Numbered from the stretch's first letter, positions 48,173-58,574 are shown. The stretch: DNA of 64,000 nucleotides from Vibrio ruber DSM 16370 (GCF_900163965.1 NZ_FULE01000014.1:186001-250000), one strand, 5' to 3'. The notes: generated from the letters alone by a model not told the origin. Made by a program: numbers and translations.

Positions 48173-49111
48173 TTAATTCATCTGTTGAATTTGAGAGCGG
48201 ACACGCAGGACTTTGTCAGCATAATTTGGATCGGTTGCATAACCTGCCTGATGAATCCCCTCAATGAAAGAGGTCGGATCGCCTTGGTGGGTATTCAATG
48301 CCGTGATATAACGCGGGTTCTTTTTCAAGAAGTTCACATAGTCATCAAAGCTATCTTGGTAAGAGCCGTAAGCCCGGAATGAAGCTTTTTCAATAACTGG
48401 TGTCTGATCTGCATATTCCAGCGTCTGAGTCGCCACTTTGTCGCCCTGCCAGCTTCGATCTGCTTTAATGTTAAACAGATTATGACTGCTGCCCCGGGCG
48501 TTTGCGACCACTTTAGTCCCCCAACCGGTTTCCAGTGCCGCCTGAGCCAATAATACCGATGCATCAACACCAAGAACCCGGGCTGCTTTTTCAGCATAAG
48601 GCTTCAACGTCCGGATAAAGGATTCAGGTGAATCAAATCGACGTGGCTCCGTCACAGCTGCAGACTGCTGAACCCCCGTCATACTGTCTTGCCCGGAAGT
48701 TTGCTGTTGATGAGCCCGCACACGCGCCAATGCCTGCAATAAAGGATCCGGCTGAGTGCTCTCTTGAGAGGTTTGAGAGTCTCCTCCATCAATATTTGTA
48801 GAAAGCTGGGCGACAATCATGTCGGCAAGCCCTAGCCGCCCGGAAGAGCTGAGTTGGCTGGCCATTTGCTCATCCAGCATCTCGCGGTAAAAATCTTCTG
48901 TTTTACTATGTAATAAGTCAGATTCGAAGCCGGAATTTGCTTTGCGCATTGATTTAAACAGCATTGATGTAAACACGGCTTCAAACTGTTTGGCTGCTGC
49001 TGTTAATGCTGACTTCTCACTTGTTTTATCACCACTGACCGCTTGCTTACGCAGTTGATCCAGTTGAGTAATATCCTGGACAAAGCCGATATCTTTTACA
49101 TCATTGACCAT
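48173..49111 (-). CDS. flgJ: flagellar rod-associated muramidase FlgJ
   Basis: 312 residues. The N-terminal rod-binding part includes AAKQFEAVFTSMLFKSMRKA (about 38-57). The C-terminal glucosaminidase domain (about 160-310) includes LLAQAALETGWGTKVV with the catalytic Glu, and ASFRAYGSYQDSFDDYVNFL. FlgJ cuts peptidoglycan for the rod and caps rod assembly. It is 10 bases after flgI and is followed by the flgK promoter spacer. Confidence 0.95.
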   Translation of the reverse strand: MVNDVKDIGFVQDITQLDQLRKQAVSGDKTSEKSALTAAAKQFEAVFTSMLFKSMRKANSGFESDLLHSKTEDFYREMLDEQMASQLSSSGRLGLADMIVAQLSTNIDGGDSQTSQESTQPDPLLQALARVRAHQQQTSGQDSMTGVQQSAAVTEPRRFDSPESFIRTLKPYAEKAARVLGVDASVLLAQAALETGWGTKVVANARGSSHNLFNIKADRSWQGDKVATQTLEYADQTPVIEKASFRAYGSYQDSFDDYVNFLKKNPRYITALNTHQGDPTSFIEGIHQAGYATDPNYADKVLRVRSQIQQMN

Positions 49112-49121
49112 TGCGTGCCCC

Positions 49122-50213
49122 TTAAATGATAATCAGCTGGCCTTCAATCGCACCGGCCTGTTTGAGTGCCTGCAAAATAGCCATCAAATCAGATGGTGCT
49201 GCCCCGACCTCATTCACCGCACGGACGAGATCATCAAGCGTCACCCCCGGCTGGAAATTAAACATTTTCCCTTGCTTCTCTTTCACAGAGATATCTGAAT
49301 CCGGTACCACAGCCGTTTGACCATTTGAGAATGGTTCAGGCTGGCTTACGCTCAGTTTTTCTTTGATAGCAACAGTCATGCCACCGTGAGTAACAGCAGC
49401 CGGTTTTAAGCGGACGTATTGCCCAACCACAATTGTGCCGGTTCGTGAATTGACAATAATTTTCGCGGCACCGACCGCGGTGTTAAATTCAAGGTTTTCA
49501 ACCGCAGAGAGAAACGCGACACGTTGCCCGGCATCTCTTGGTGCCCGTACCTGCACCGATGTTGCATCAATGGCTGTTGCCATTTGAGGGCCAAGAAACT
49601 GATTGACGGTATCCGCCATACGCTGGGCAGTGGTGAAATCAGAATCGATCAGATTAAAAGTGATGTAATCACCCCGGGCAAATGGATTCGGCACTTCACG
49701 TTCAACACTGGCACCATTGGAAATGATACCAACGGTAGGGTTATTGCCTACAATTTTTGAACCATCAGCACCATCAGCACTGAATCCACTGACCACCAGA
49801 TTGCCTTGTGCAATCGCATAAACCTGACCGTCCAGACCTTTGAGGAAAGTCTGCATCAGAGTACCGCCACGTAAGCTTTTTGCTGAACCAATCGAGGAAA
49901 CCGTGACATCAATAGTTTGTCCCTGCTTGGAGAATGGCGGCAACTCGGCCGTGACAATCACAGCGGCAATATTTTTAGTCTGCGGCTTTGTTCCGCGCGG
50001 CAATTGAATGCCGAAATTTTGCAGCATGGCATTAAAACTTTGATCGGTAAAAGGTGTCGACTCTCCGGTTCCCGGCAGTCCGGTAACTAGGCCATAACCC
50101 ACTAACTGGTTACTACGCACCCCGGCTACTTGTGCGACATCTTTAATTCTTGCTGCCTGCCCTTGTAAGGAAACAAACAGTGTCGCCAGTAAAAAAAGAG
50201 TTAACTTTTTCAT
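49122..50213 (-). CDS. flgI: flagellar P-ring protein FlgI
   Basis: 363 residues with a signal peptide (about 1-20, [13 protein letters not shown]). Family features are [40 protein letters not shown] and the C-terminal [20 protein letters not shown]. FlgI forms the peptidoglycan-level bushing of the rod. It follows flgH by 70 bases. Confidence 0.96.
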   Translation of the reverse strand: MKKLTLFLLATLFVSLQGQAARIKDVAQVAGVRSNQLVGYGLVTGLPGTGESTPFTDQSFNAMLQNFGIQLPRGTKPQTKNIAAVIVTAELPPFSKQGQTIDVTVSSIGSAKSLRGGTLMQTFLKGLDGQVYAIAQGNLVVSGFSADGADGSKIVGNNPTVGIISNGASVEREVPNPFARGDYITFNLIDSDFTTAQRMADTVNQFLGPQMATAIDATSVQVRAPRDAGQRVAFLSAVENLEFNTAVGAAKIIVNSRTGTIVVGQYVRLKPAAVTHGGMTVAIKEKLSVSQPEPFSNGQTAVVPDSDISVKEKQGKMFNFQPGVTLDDLVRAVNEVGAAPSDLMAILQALKQAGAIEGQLIII

Positions 50214-50283
50214 TCAATTTACCTTGTGCTTCTCTACCATACACGTCGTCTTCTATGCCAAAAAAACGACGTTTAAACTTAAC

Positions 50284-51066
50284 TTATAAAGCAATATTGA
50301 AAAATCGTGCCAAAAAGCCAGGTTCTTGCATATCTTGGTTGGTTCCGGTGCCTGAATACTGAATTCGGGCATTCGAAATCCGATTCGATGAAATGGTATT
50401 ATCATAGTCAATGTCATCCGGACGAACCGTACCGCTCAAGCGAATATATTCATCGCCGGTGTTGAGTGTCAGCCATTTTTCACCACGAATCACAAGGTTG
50501 CCATTGGCAAGCACATCAATGACTTCAACCGTGATAGAACCAGACATACTGTTACTCTGATTGGCTGCCGCACTGCCGGAAAATTTATTATCATTGCCTA
50601 ATTTATATGAAAAGTTGTAATCCCCGATTTTCATTTCCTGACCACCCACTTCCAACGGATCCATCGAAGCATCATTCTTTTTCGATAAATCTGCATCAGC
50701 ACTTTTTGCCGCTTTAGTGCTTTCATTAAGTGTGACGGTGATGATATCGCCGACTTGTCGCGGCTTTGAGTCATTGTATAAGCTCGTAGCAGCACTCAGA
50801 TTAAATAAGGATCCGGTTTCCGCAGCATAATGCTTCGGACGATGATTGGGGTGAATCGGCGCCCAGGCAGGATCATCAGCAACCGGATCCGCACGCCGGG
50901 TCAATCCGTCTAACAACCCCGGGCTACTGGTTTCACCGGATTTATCGCCTTCGACAGCATCAACCAATGTTGTGCTACTGTCATCTTGTGCTTCCGTTGT
51001 CCCTTGTGGCATTAACGAACAGCCCGATAAGAAACAGATCAATCCCAAAGTGAATAAGCGTTTCAT
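50284..51066 (-). CDS. flgH: flagellar L-ring lipoprotein FlgH
   Basis: I start at ATG 51066 behind GAGG, giving 260 residues; the lipobox FLSGC then puts the lipid on Cys16. Family features are [22 protein letters not shown] and [20 protein letters not shown], ending [16 protein letters not shown]. FlgH forms the outer-membrane bushing. The first 50 residues after the lipid are Ser/Asp rich and probably flexible. Confidence 0.95.
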   Translation of the reverse strand: MKRLFTLGLICFLSGCSLMPQGTTEAQDDSSTTLVDAVEGDKSGETSSPGLLDGLTRRADPVADDPAWAPIHPNHRPKHYAAETGSLFNLSAATSLYNDSKPRQVGDIITVTLNESTKAAKSADADLSKKNDASMDPLEVGGQEMKIGDYNFSYKLGNDNKFSGSAAANQSNSMSGSITVEVIDVLANGNLVIRGEKWLTLNTGDEYIRLSGTVRPDDIDYDNTISSNRISNARIQYSGTGTNQDMQEPGFLARFFNIAL

Positions 51067-51090
51067 CGAATACCTCACATATAATCCCGA

Positions 51091-51879
51091 TTAGAGCTGT
51101 TGATTCACGTAGCTCATCATCTTATCTACCGCAGAAATGACCTTGGAGTTCATCTCATACACTCGCTGCGCTTCGATCAGATTAACTAACTCTTCAGTGA
51201 CGTTCACATTTGAGCTTTCCAGCATCGACTGGCGAATATTGCCCAAACCGTCTAATCCGGGAACCCCTTCTTGCGGGTCACCACTGGCACCGGTGGGTAA
51301 GTACAAGTTCTGACCGACCGGCTCCAGACCCCCGGGGTTAATAAAATCAACCGTGGTAATCTGACCGATGACCTGATTATTTTGCTGGCCGCGAACTCGT
51401 ACGGAGACCTGACCATCGTTGCCGACCGTGACAGAAACCGCATCTTGCGGTACCACGATTTCAGGTTGTAATGGATATCCGGAACCGGATGTCACAATGG
51501 TACCTTCAGCATTTAAGGTAAACTGCCCGTTCCGGGAGTAACCCATATTGCCGTCCGGCATCATGATCTGGAAGAATCCATCTCCTTCAATCATCATATC
51601 CATACTGTTATTGGTCGTTTGCACATTACCGTTGGTATGAACTTTCTGCGTCGCGACGACTTTAGAGCCGGCACCGAGCATCAATCCGGTTGGCAGTTCT
51701 GTATTCTGTGAAGACTGGCCGCCGGGTTGATTGATATTCTGATAAAAAAGATCTTCAAACACAGCACGGCTTTTCTTGAAGCCGACTGTAGAGGCGTTCG
51801 CAAGGTTGTTCGAAATCGTCGCAATATTTGTCTGTTGCGCATCTAAACCTGTTTTACTTACCCATAGAGCTGGATGCAT
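51091..51879 (-). CDS. flgG: flagellar distal rod protein FlgG
   Basis: 262 residues. N-terminal ALWVSKTGLDAQQTNIATIS with NNLANASTVGFKKSRA, central VHTNGNVQTTNNSMDMMIEG and the C-terminal NVNVTEELVNLIEAQRVYEM are typical. FlgG builds the distal rod. It is 19 bases after flgF. Confidence 0.97.
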   Translation of the reverse strand: MHPALWVSKTGLDAQQTNIATISNNLANASTVGFKKSRAVFEDLFYQNINQPGGQSSQNTELPTGLMLGAGSKVVATQKVHTNGNVQTTNNSMDMMIEGDGFFQIMMPDGNMGYSRNGQFTLNAEGTIVTSGSGYPLQPEIVVPQDAVSVTVGNDGQVSVRVRGQQNNQVIGQITTVDFINPGGLEPVGQNLYLPTGASGDPQEGVPGLDGLGNIRQSMLESSNVNVTEELVNLIEAQRVYEMNSKVISAVDKMMSYVNQQL

Positions 51880-51898
51880 GTTCTTCTCCTCTCACTCA

Positions 51899-52648
51899 TT
51901 AACCGGTGCGCAACAGAGAATTGGACGCTTTATCCATTTCTTCTGCTGTACTCATCATTTTGACTTGCATTTCAAACTGACGCTGTAGATCAATGAGATT
52001 GGTCATTTCTCCGACAGCATTAACATTACTCCCTTCCAAAGCACCGGGAAGTAATGTCACACTCGCATCCGCGTTAAATACTGTATTCGGTGCTTTGGCT
52101 CGAAAAAGCCCGACCGAATCTTTGTATAACGTCCGATTATCAGGACGAACCAATTTAATTCGTCCGGCAACTTCCATCGCGTCAGCCGGTGCCCCTTGGG
52201 GAATGACGGATACGGTACCATCTTTACCGATCTCAATTTTACTCAGCGGAATTGGTAAGGTAATCGGCGCATCATTGTCACCTAACACCAGATGACCATT
52301 GCCACTGGTCAATAAACCATTTGGGCTGATTTGGAAGTTCCCGTTACGAGTCAGACCTTCAGTACCGAGATCATCCAACACGGAAATCCATCCATCGCCC
52401 TGAATCGTGACATCCAGATCTCTGCCTGTCGTCATGACGCTGCCTTGAGCAAAATTATTTCCCGGCCGTTCCGTCATACTGAATACGCGGGTTGGCAGCC
52501 CATCCCCGTAACTCTGCATGGCGCGAGCCTGAGCCAGATCAGCCCGAAAACCAGTCGTGCTCACATTGGCTAAGTTGTTCGCTCTGAGCTGCATTTCCTG
52601 CATATTCTGCTTTGCGCCACTCATTGCCAGAAACAATGCACGGTCCAT
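51899..52648 (-). CDS. flgF: flagellar proximal rod protein FlgF
   Basis: 249 residues. N-terminal LFLAMSGAKQNMQEMQLRAN with NLANVSTTGFRADL, and C-terminal NVNAVGEMTNLIDLQRQFEM, are the rod-hook signatures. It is the first gene of the flgFGHIJ unit and is preceded by a perfect sigma-54 site. Confidence 0.95.
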   Translation of the reverse strand: MDRALFLAMSGAKQNMQEMQLRANNLANVSTTGFRADLAQARAMQSYGDGLPTRVFSMTERPGNNFAQGSVMTTGRDLDVTIQGDGWISVLDDLGTEGLTRNGNFQISPNGLLTSGNGHLVLGDNDAPITLPIPLSKIEIGKDGTVSVIPQGAPADAMEVAGRIKLVRPDNRTLYKDSVGLFRAKAPNTVFNADASVTLLPGALEGSNVNAVGEMTNLIDLQRQFEMQVKMMSTAEEMDKASNSLLRTG

Positions 52649-52685
52649 AATTTACTCCTATCATCGTCATACGATAGATATAAAG

Positions 52686-52701
52686 CAATTGGTGTGCCAA
52701 G
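52686..52701 (-). promoter_or_regulatory. sigma-54 promoter of flgFGHIJ
   Basis: TGGCACACCAATTGCT on the minus strand is a full match to the -24/-12 consensus. It lies about 40 bases before the flgF start. Confidence 0.9.
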
Positions 52702-52784
52702 TATAAATGTCCATATAATTCAGATAATTATAAGGAAAAATAGAAACAGAGAGGCTGCTTTTGCCGCAAGATTGCCGGGGGAGG

Positions 52785-52820
52785 AGGAAAAAGTCAGACC
52801 GACTTTGCCGTCGGTCTGAA
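52785..52820 (-). terminator. rho-independent terminator after flgE
   Basis: Arms CAGACCGAC and GTCGGTCTG with a short loop are followed on the minus strand by ACTTTTTCC. It separates the flgBCDE unit from the flgF promoter. Confidence 0.85.
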
Positions 52821-52833
52821 TAAACGTAACTAA

Positions 52834-54138
52834 TTAGCGGATCTGTAGAATCGTCTGTTGGGTCTGGTTATGCACTTCCAATGCACGAGAGTTCGCCTGG
52901 AAGTTCCGTTGTGCAGAAATCAAATCCACCAACTCTTGGGTCATATCAATATTGGATTGCTCCAACGTCCCGCTGTTAATCGTACCAAATGAGCCTTTAT
53001 TGGATTCACCCCAGATCTTATCACCGGAAGCATTGGTCGAATCCCACTGGGTTCCGCCTTTCTTATCCAGCCCTTGTTCGTTCGGAACCCGGACTAAAGC
53101 AACACGACCTAAAGTCACATTCTCACCGTTTGAGTATGTCCCAAGAATGCTACCTTCTTCATTAACATCGACTTTGGTCAAAAACCCAGTCGTCGCGCCA
53201 TCTTCATCAAACTTCGTTAACTCAAATGGTGCCGCAAACTGCGTTGAAGAATCCAGACCGAATGAAAGCACCTGATTAATATCCGCACCATTGAGGTTAA
53301 TTGGATTGGCTCCGGCACCTAACGGTTCAGAAACGACATTTTGTCCGTTGTTGATACTTGCCAAAGTTCCGTCATTGTTAAATTTCAGAGTGTGACCAAC
53401 ATGCCCGGTCGGTGTCGCAGCATCACCACCAACGATATTGATTGGCTTTTCCCCGGCAGAATCAGTCATCGTATAGTAAACCTGCCAGGTATTCGGCTGG
53501 GTCTGATCCTTGAGGTAATATGTGGTCATCTTATAAGCCTGCCCCATCGAGTCATAGATGGTCGATGACGTCGAACGGTTATAGGTTTCCGGATCCTCAA
53601 AATCGAACAACGCCGGATCTTTCAGGTCACCATTTGCCGGCAGGTTAACACCGACATCAATATTGGAGGTCTGCTTCGGTTTACCGAACTCAGCCGGAAT
53701 ATTGATGGGGGACGACTCATAAGATAATACATCACCCGTTTCCGGATTGACGTTATATCCGAGCAGGTACTCGTCATTTGAGGTAACCAGATAATTATCA
53801 TGGTTAATGTGAAAAGCACCGTTACGTGTCAGTTCATTCTGTTGCGGTACCAAACGGTCTTTGGCGACGGCAAAAAAACCGGTGCCGGAAATCCGTAAAT
53901 CCATGGGGTTGTTGGTATAAATACTCGACCCTTCATGAAACTGTTGGGCAACTTTGTTGACCTGCACCCCTTTTCCCGGAGTTGTTTTCGCATTGGTAAA
54001 TAATGAATTTGAATAAACATCACCAAATTCTGCACGCGATTCTTTAAAACCATAGGTATTCGCGTTGGCAATATTGTTACTGGTGGTATTGAGGTCAAGT
54101 TGAGCGGCCGATAAACCACTTAATGATACATATGACAT
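52834..54138 (-). CDS. flgE: flagellar hook protein FlgE
   Basis: 434 residues. N-terminal VSLSGLSAAQLDLNTTSNNI with ANANTYGFKESRAEF and C-terminal NIDMTQELVDLISAQRNFQA with NSRALEVHNQT are diagnostic. FlgE polymerises into the hook. Last gene of the flgBCDE unit. Confidence 0.96.
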   Translation of the reverse strand: MSYVSLSGLSAAQLDLNTTSNNIANANTYGFKESRAEFGDVYSNSLFTNAKTTPGKGVQVNKVAQQFHEGSSIYTNNPMDLRISGTGFFAVAKDRLVPQQNELTRNGAFHINHDNYLVTSNDEYLLGYNVNPETGDVLSYESSPINIPAEFGKPKQTSNIDVGVNLPANGDLKDPALFDFEDPETYNRSTSSTIYDSMGQAYKMTTYYLKDQTQPNTWQVYYTMTDSAGEKPINIVGGDAATPTGHVGHTLKFNNDGTLASINNGQNVVSEPLGAGANPINLNGADINQVLSFGLDSSTQFAAPFELTKFDEDGATTGFLTKVDVNEEGSILGTYSNGENVTLGRVALVRVPNEQGLDKKGGTQWDSTNASGDKIWGESNKGSFGTINSGTLEQSNIDMTQELVDLISAQRNFQANSRALEVHNQTQQTILQIR

Positions 54139-54164
54139 CTGAATTCTCCTATCTAGCTAGCGTA

Positions 54165-54875
54165 TTACGCTTTGCCTACTTCCAGTACCTCAGCAAGTCG
54201 AACTGGCGAATCAAAGCCAGCCAGATTGAGTAGTACGTTACCATCACCTTTGCCAAGAAGAACGCTGTTGACGTTTGCATAAGTTGAAACATCAAATTCT
54301 TTGCTCTTTCCGTCTACGAGACCTGAAGCTTTCACTTTATATTTGCCTCCCGGTAAAGGGTTGCCGCTTTGGTCTTTGCCGTCCCATTCAACCCGGTTAT
54401 CACCCGCAGGCTTTGCACCGACATCAAATGTTCTGACTAACTGCCCGGCAGCATCTTCAATCCGGACCAGCAAATTATCGACAGACGCAGGGAGTTTCAC
54501 CATTGCCGCCATATTACCCTGGTCCTTCTTCACACCGCTGGCTCCGGGAACAAGCACATCGCGACCGACTAGTGAAGACGCTTGCAGTGCTTGGTTCGAC
54601 GTCATCGAAGAGTTCAAACTCTCAAACTGAGAGTTCATCTTGCCGATACCATCAACCGTTGCAAATGATGCCATCTGAGCAATCATCTGATCATTACTGA
54701 CCGGCTTAAATGGATCTTGCTGAGCCAGCTGTTTGGTGAGCAGTGATAAAAAGTCTTCCTGTTTCAGATCCTGTTTGCCAGTGACCTCATCAGGCTTTTT
54801 CTGCTCTTGAAGTTTCTTAAGTTGATCGATATAGGACAAACTGCCATTTTGACCAACATTATCTATTCCGGCCAT
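54165..54875 (-). CDS. flgD: flagellar hook assembly (cap) protein FlgD
   Basis: 236 residues. DLKQEDFLSLLTKQLAQQDP, followed by FKPVSNDQMIAQMASFATVD, is the FlgD N-terminal signature. The C-terminal half has the paired Tudor-like and FnIII-like beta domains (WDGKDQSGNPLPGGKYKVKA). FlgD caps the growing hook. It lies between flgC and flgE. Confidence 0.95.
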   Translation of the reverse strand: MAGIDNVGQNGSLSYIDQLKKLQEQKKPDEVTGKQDLKQEDFLSLLTKQLAQQDPFKPVSNDQMIAQMASFATVDGIGKMNSQFESLNSSMTSNQALQASSLVGRDVLVPGASGVKKDQGNMAAMVKLPASVDNLLVRIEDAAGQLVRTFDVGAKPAGDNRVEWDGKDQSGNPLPGGKYKVKASGLVDGKSKEFDVSTYANVNSVLLGKGDGNVLLNLAGFDSPVRLAEVLEVGKA

Positions 54876-54892
54876 ATGTTATCTCCTATACC

Positions 54893-55309
54893 TCACTGAC
54901 CCATCTGCAATGTTCTAAGCAACATTTGCTTACTTGCTTCAGCCAGTTGAACATTGGTCTCATATGCTCGTGAAGCTGAAATCATATTTGCCATTTCTTC
55001 CATCACATTCACATTCGGCTTATAAATATAACCATCTTCATTTGCCAGAGGATGGTCAGGATTATATTCCGCAACTAATGGTTTGTTACTTTCTAAGACC
55101 CCTAAGACTTTCACCGGTACAGTATAGTCATCTTTCGATTTCGCCCGGTTTAACTCAGCGGCAAATATCGGATGACGTGCCTTATAGGTGTCTTTTGCAG
55201 AACTACTTACACTATCAGCATTCGCCAAATTACTTGAGGTTGTATTTAGACGAACAGACTCAGCGCTCATCGCAGACCCTGTAACATTGAATACGTTAAA
55301 TAGACTCAT
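54893..55309 (-). CDS. flgC: flagellar proximal rod protein FlgC
   Basis: 138 residues. SAMSAESVRLNTTSSNLANA at the N terminus and NVMEEMANMISASRAYETNV at the C terminus match FlgC. It follows flgB by five bases. Confidence 0.96.
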   Translation of the reverse strand: MSLFNVFNVTGSAMSAESVRLNTTSSNLANADSVSSSAKDTYKARHPIFAAELNRAKSKDDYTVPVKVLGVLESNKPLVAEYNPDHPLANEDGYIYKPNVNVMEEMANMISASRAYETNVQLAEASKQMLLRTLQMGQ

Positions 55310-55314
55310 CTAAT

Positions 55315-55710
55315 TTACTCCCCTTTGATTGCTTTGGTCATTCCTTTGAACTTTCCACCCAGAAAGTCAAGGGAAGCCTGATGACGAAGCTGATTTTGCA
55401 TAAAAAGATTTCGCTCTAAATCGACATCAACCGTGTTGCCGTCACCGGTATCCGGTTGCGTCGGGATGCGGTAAAGCTCTTCCCCTATTACCGACATGGA
55501 GGCAGGAATATGCCGTCCATTGGTACGGGCGAGACTAATACTTGCCCCCGAACTTGCCGCTTGTAACGCTTTGTCAAAATCTAAAGCTTTAGCTTTATAT
55601 CCCGGCGTATTCGCTTGTGCGATATTGCTGGAAATCATTTCTGCATTACGCTCACGGACACCGACAGTGTATTGGTGAATACCTAATGCTTTATCAAATG
55701 AGATTGCCAT
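55315..55710 (-). CDS. flgB: flagellar proximal rod protein FlgB
   Basis: 131 residues. SSNIAQANTPGYKAKALDFD and TVDVDLERNLFMQNQLRHQA are FlgB signatures. It is the first gene of the flgBCDE unit and follows a sigma-54 promoter after the cheVR terminator. Confidence 0.96.
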   Translation of the reverse strand: MAISFDKALGIHQYTVGVRERNAEMISSNIAQANTPGYKAKALDFDKALQAASSGASISLARTNGRHIPASMSVIGEELYRIPTQPDTGDGNTVDVDLERNLFMQNQLRHQASLDFLGGKFKGMTKAIKGE

Positions 55711-55754
55711 ATACGCCTCTTCATGGATATATTGATTGCCACACCATAAACATT

Positions 55755-55770
55755 AGCAATTTATGTACCA
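55755..55770 (-). promoter_or_regulatory. sigma-54 promoter of flgBCDE
   Basis: TGGTAC, ATAAA and TTGCT on the minus strand match the sigma-54 consensus with one change, about 45 bases before the flgB start. Confidence 0.8.
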
Positions 55771-55871
55771 ACTTTAACTTTACTTGCTCACTCTGAGCTA
55801 ACCATGGTGGAGATATCATCACTATACTTAATCATGAATATAGGCAAATTTCAGACCAAAGTTGTCAGGGT

Positions 55872-55900
55872 TAAAAAAACCCGGCATTGCCGGGTTCTGA
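55872..55900 (-). terminator. rho-independent terminator after cheR
   Basis: Arms AACCCGGC and GCCGGGTT with loop AAT-type are followed on the minus strand by a T run; it lies about 20 bases after the cheR stop. Confidence 0.9.
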
Positions 55901-55917
55901 AAAGAGAGTCAAGATAT

Positions 55918-56745
55918 TTATTTAAGCTTATAGATAATGCCAGGATTACAACGCACCATCTCAAACCGATCCGTCAGGCCGGTCAACGATTCTGAAGCTC
56001 CCAGTAACAAATATCCTTTCGGATTCAAGCTATTCGCCATTTGGTTGAGGACTTTCGACTTCATATCTGCGGAAAAATAGATCAAGACGTTCCGGCAAAA
56101 GATAATGTCAAATTTACCCAACATAGAGTAACTTTCCATCAAATTCTGAGGCTTAAAGCTCACCAAACGCTTTACATTATCTTTGATTTTCATTCTGCCG
56201 TCTCCGGCATCTTCAAAGAAATTGCGGCGACGTTCAGGGGATAATCCACGTCCCAATGCCAGACTATCGTAACTACCGATACGGCAGATATCTAACATCG
56301 TTGAAGATATATCGGTCGCAGTAATCGAACAATTCGTTAACAGCCCCGGCTTCTTCTGCTGCGTTTCCAGAATCGTCATCGCAATCGAATAGGGCTCTTG
56401 ACCCGAAGAGCTTGCTGCAGACCAAATTTTAATCGGCCGTCGATTGGCTGCCAGTTCAGGTAATAATTTATCTGACAGGACTGTAAAAGGGTAACCATCA
56501 CGAAACCATAAGGTTTCATTGGTTGTCATGGCATCGACAGCGGCAATTCTGAGATCTCGACTGACGCCTCTCACCACTTCTTTCAGTAATGTCGATAATG
56601 AGTCCATCTTATATTTTGTAACTAACGGACTAAGACGGCTTCGAACCAGATATTGCTTACTATCCCCAAGTACAATCCCACATTGAGACTCTAAAAAGCG
56701 GCAAAAATCTTTATATTCTTGTTCGCTGATCGTTATTGCAGTCAT
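55918..56745 (-). CDS. cheR: chemotaxis protein methyltransferase CheR
   Basis: 275 residues. The N-terminal helical domain (about 1-70) precedes the SAM-binding IKIWSAASSSGQEPYSIAMT (about 98-117); near the end is FDIIFCRNVLIYFSADMKSK. CheR methylates glutamates in chemoreceptors such as the one at 18189. Its ATG overlaps the cheV stop (ATGA), so the two are coupled. Confidence 0.96.
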   Translation of the reverse strand: MTAITISEQEYKDFCRFLESQCGIVLGDSKQYLVRSRLSPLVTKYKMDSLSTLLKEVVRGVSRDLRIAAVDAMTTNETLWFRDGYPFTVLSDKLLPELAANRRPIKIWSAASSSGQEPYSIAMTILETQQKKPGLLTNCSITATDISSTMLDICRIGSYDSLALGRGLSPERRRNFFEDAGDGRMKIKDNVKRLVSFKPQNLMESYSMLGKFDIIFCRNVLIYFSADMKSKVLNQMANSLNPKGYLLLGASESLTGLTDRFEMVRCNPGIIYKLK

Positions 56746-57695
56746 TCACTTCTCTTTAGCTCAGTGTCAACCAATGCAGCTTTTACCGCATTACCAAGTT
56801 CATCAGGATTAAACTTCGCGATAAATGTATTCGCGCCCACTCTTTCTACCATAGCCTGATTAAATACACCACTCAATGAGGAATGGAGAATAACATAAAG
56901 ATCTTTCAGCTTCGGATTACGACGAATTTCAGCTGTGAGTGTATATCCGTCCATCTCTGGCATTTCGATATCTGAAATAACCAGCGAAATATGATTAAAA
57001 ATATTGTCAGTATCAGAAAGCTCAACCAATTTTTCATAAGCTTCCTTACCATCTTTTACAGCAATGACTTCAAAACCGATCGACTCGACAGCACGCTGTA
57101 CCTGTTTACGCGCAACGGTTGAATCATCAGCAATCAAGATACGGCGTACAAAATTCTGTTCTGTATTTTCACCGGCATGAGCAATCTCTTCTACGATGGC
57201 AGAATTCATCGTTTCATCAACCGGTGCAATTTCCGCTAAGATTTTCTCAACGTCAATAATTTCAACCAGTTCGTTCTCTATGTTGGTCACAGCCGTCAGA
57301 TAGTTTGCTTTTCCTGCACCTTCTGGTGGCGGTAAAATTTCTTCCCAACGCATATTGACGATACGCTCAACCGAAGCAACGAGAAACGCTTGAATTGTCC
57401 GGTTAAACTCAGCAATGACCACAAAGCTTTTCTCAACATCAGTCGTTGCCCGGCCACCAATCGCTAAACTTAAGTCAATCACAGAAACGGTTTGTCCACG
57501 AATGTGAGCAACCCCTTTCACTAAACGATGCAGATTCGGCATTGCTGTCAGCTTAGGACACTGCAATACCTCTTTTACTTTAAATACATTAATGCCGTAA
57601 CGCTGGCGCCCATTCAACCGAAATGTCAACAATTCTAAGCGGTTCTGCCCAACGAGTTGCGTACGCTGATTCACAGAATCAAGAATACCCGTCAT
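56742..57695 (-). CDS. cheV: chemotaxis coupling and phosphate-sink protein CheV
   Basis: I start at ATG 57695 after GGAG, giving 317 residues. The N-terminal CheW-like domain has LTFRLNGRQRYGINVFKVKE and VRGVAHIRGQTVSVIDLSLA-type features. The C-terminal receiver domain has RILIADDSTVARKQVQRAVE, the phosphorylated Asp in LVISDIEMPEMDGYTL, and the conserved Lys in FIAKFNPDEL. CheV couples receptors to CheA. It is divergent from flgA. Confidence 0.95.
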   Translation of the reverse strand: MTGILDSVNQRTQLVGQNRLELLTFRLNGRQRYGINVFKVKEVLQCPKLTAMPNLHRLVKGVAHIRGQTVSVIDLSLAIGGRATTDVEKSFVVIAEFNRTIQAFLVASVERIVNMRWEEILPPPEGAGKANYLTAVTNIENELVEIIDVEKILAEIAPVDETMNSAIVEEIAHAGENTEQNFVRRILIADDSTVARKQVQRAVESIGFEVIAVKDGKEAYEKLVELSDTDNIFNHISLVISDIEMPEMDGYTLTAEIRRNPKLKDLYVILHSSLSGVFNQAMVERVGANTFIAKFNPDELGNAVKAALVDTELKRSE

Positions 57696-57779
57696 AACCC
57701 CATCTCCATCTCTCAAACTTTTTCTGTAAAAAAGTGATAGTCTACAACAAGCGATGAATAAATTAAGGGAACCAGAATC

Positions 57780-58523
57780 ATGTCTAAGAAACTGTGCTTA
57801 TCCCCTCTGCCTTTTACTAAGTGTAGAGCTTTCTTTAAACTTTTTTATAGCATTATCGTCATTTTATCTGTTTTCTTTAATATTTCGACTCAGGCAGCAA
57901 CTCAAAAACAACTTGATCATATTAGAGAAACTGCAGAGCAGTACGCGACCACTGTTATCGAGCATCCAACAGGCGGGAAAATTGTTGCCACAGCGGCACC
58001 TCTTGATAATCGGATACAAGCATCCGATTGTCCAACAGGATTAAAGGCTTTTTCTTCATCAAGAAATGGTTCTGCAAGCCATATCACTGTTCTTGTTGAG
58101 TGTCCAACAGATAATTGGCGGATTTATGTTCCCGTTCAGTTGGATATTTCAGTCCCTGCCGTACTCGCGGCAACCCCACTAAACCGAGGACAAATCATTA
58201 CTCAACAAGATGTTACTTTGGGTATGGTAGATCTGCTTCGCTTCCGACAGCAAGGATTTTCGACAATTGATCAAGTGATCGGAGCAAAAGTTAAAAGAAA
58301 TATTCCACTAAACGATATCATTAGTGATCGGGATATCTGTATTGTGTGTCGTAATGAAACTGTGACCATAAAAGCGGTTAAGAATGGTTTATCCATTATT
58401 ACACAAGGAACGGCACTGTCAGACGGTGACTTGGGTGAACAGATACGGGTCAAGAACGATAAAACCAACCGAATCATTGATGCACAGGTTTCTGCCATTG
58501 GTGAAGTAACAGTGCGATTTTAA
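57780..58523 (+). CDS. flgA: flagellar P-ring assembly chaperone FlgA
   Basis: 247 residues. A signal peptide, preceded by a somewhat long basic region, covers about 1-39 (ending NISTQAA). The SAF domain, about 110-240, includes ATPLNRGQIITQQDVTLGMV and the C-terminal LGEQIRVKNDKTNRIIDAQV. FlgA helps polymerise FlgI in the periplasm. It starts the plus-strand flgA-flgM-flgN run and is divergent from cheV. Confidence 0.93.
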   Translation: MSKKLCLSPLPFTKCRAFFKLFYSIIVILSVFFNISTQAATQKQLDHIRETAEQYATTVIEHPTGGKIVATAAPLDNRIQASDCPTGLKAFSSSRNGSASHITVLVECPTDNWRIYVPVQLDISVPAVLAATPLNRGQIITQQDVTLGMVDLLRFRQQGFSTIDQVIGAKVKRNIPLNDIISDRDICIVCRNETVTIKAVKNGLSIITQGTALSDGDLGEQIRVKNDKTNRIIDAQVSAIGEVTVRF

Positions 58524-58574
58524 CATTTCTGGTGATGGCGCATAAAAAAACATCATTTTTGGCAAAGAAAATGC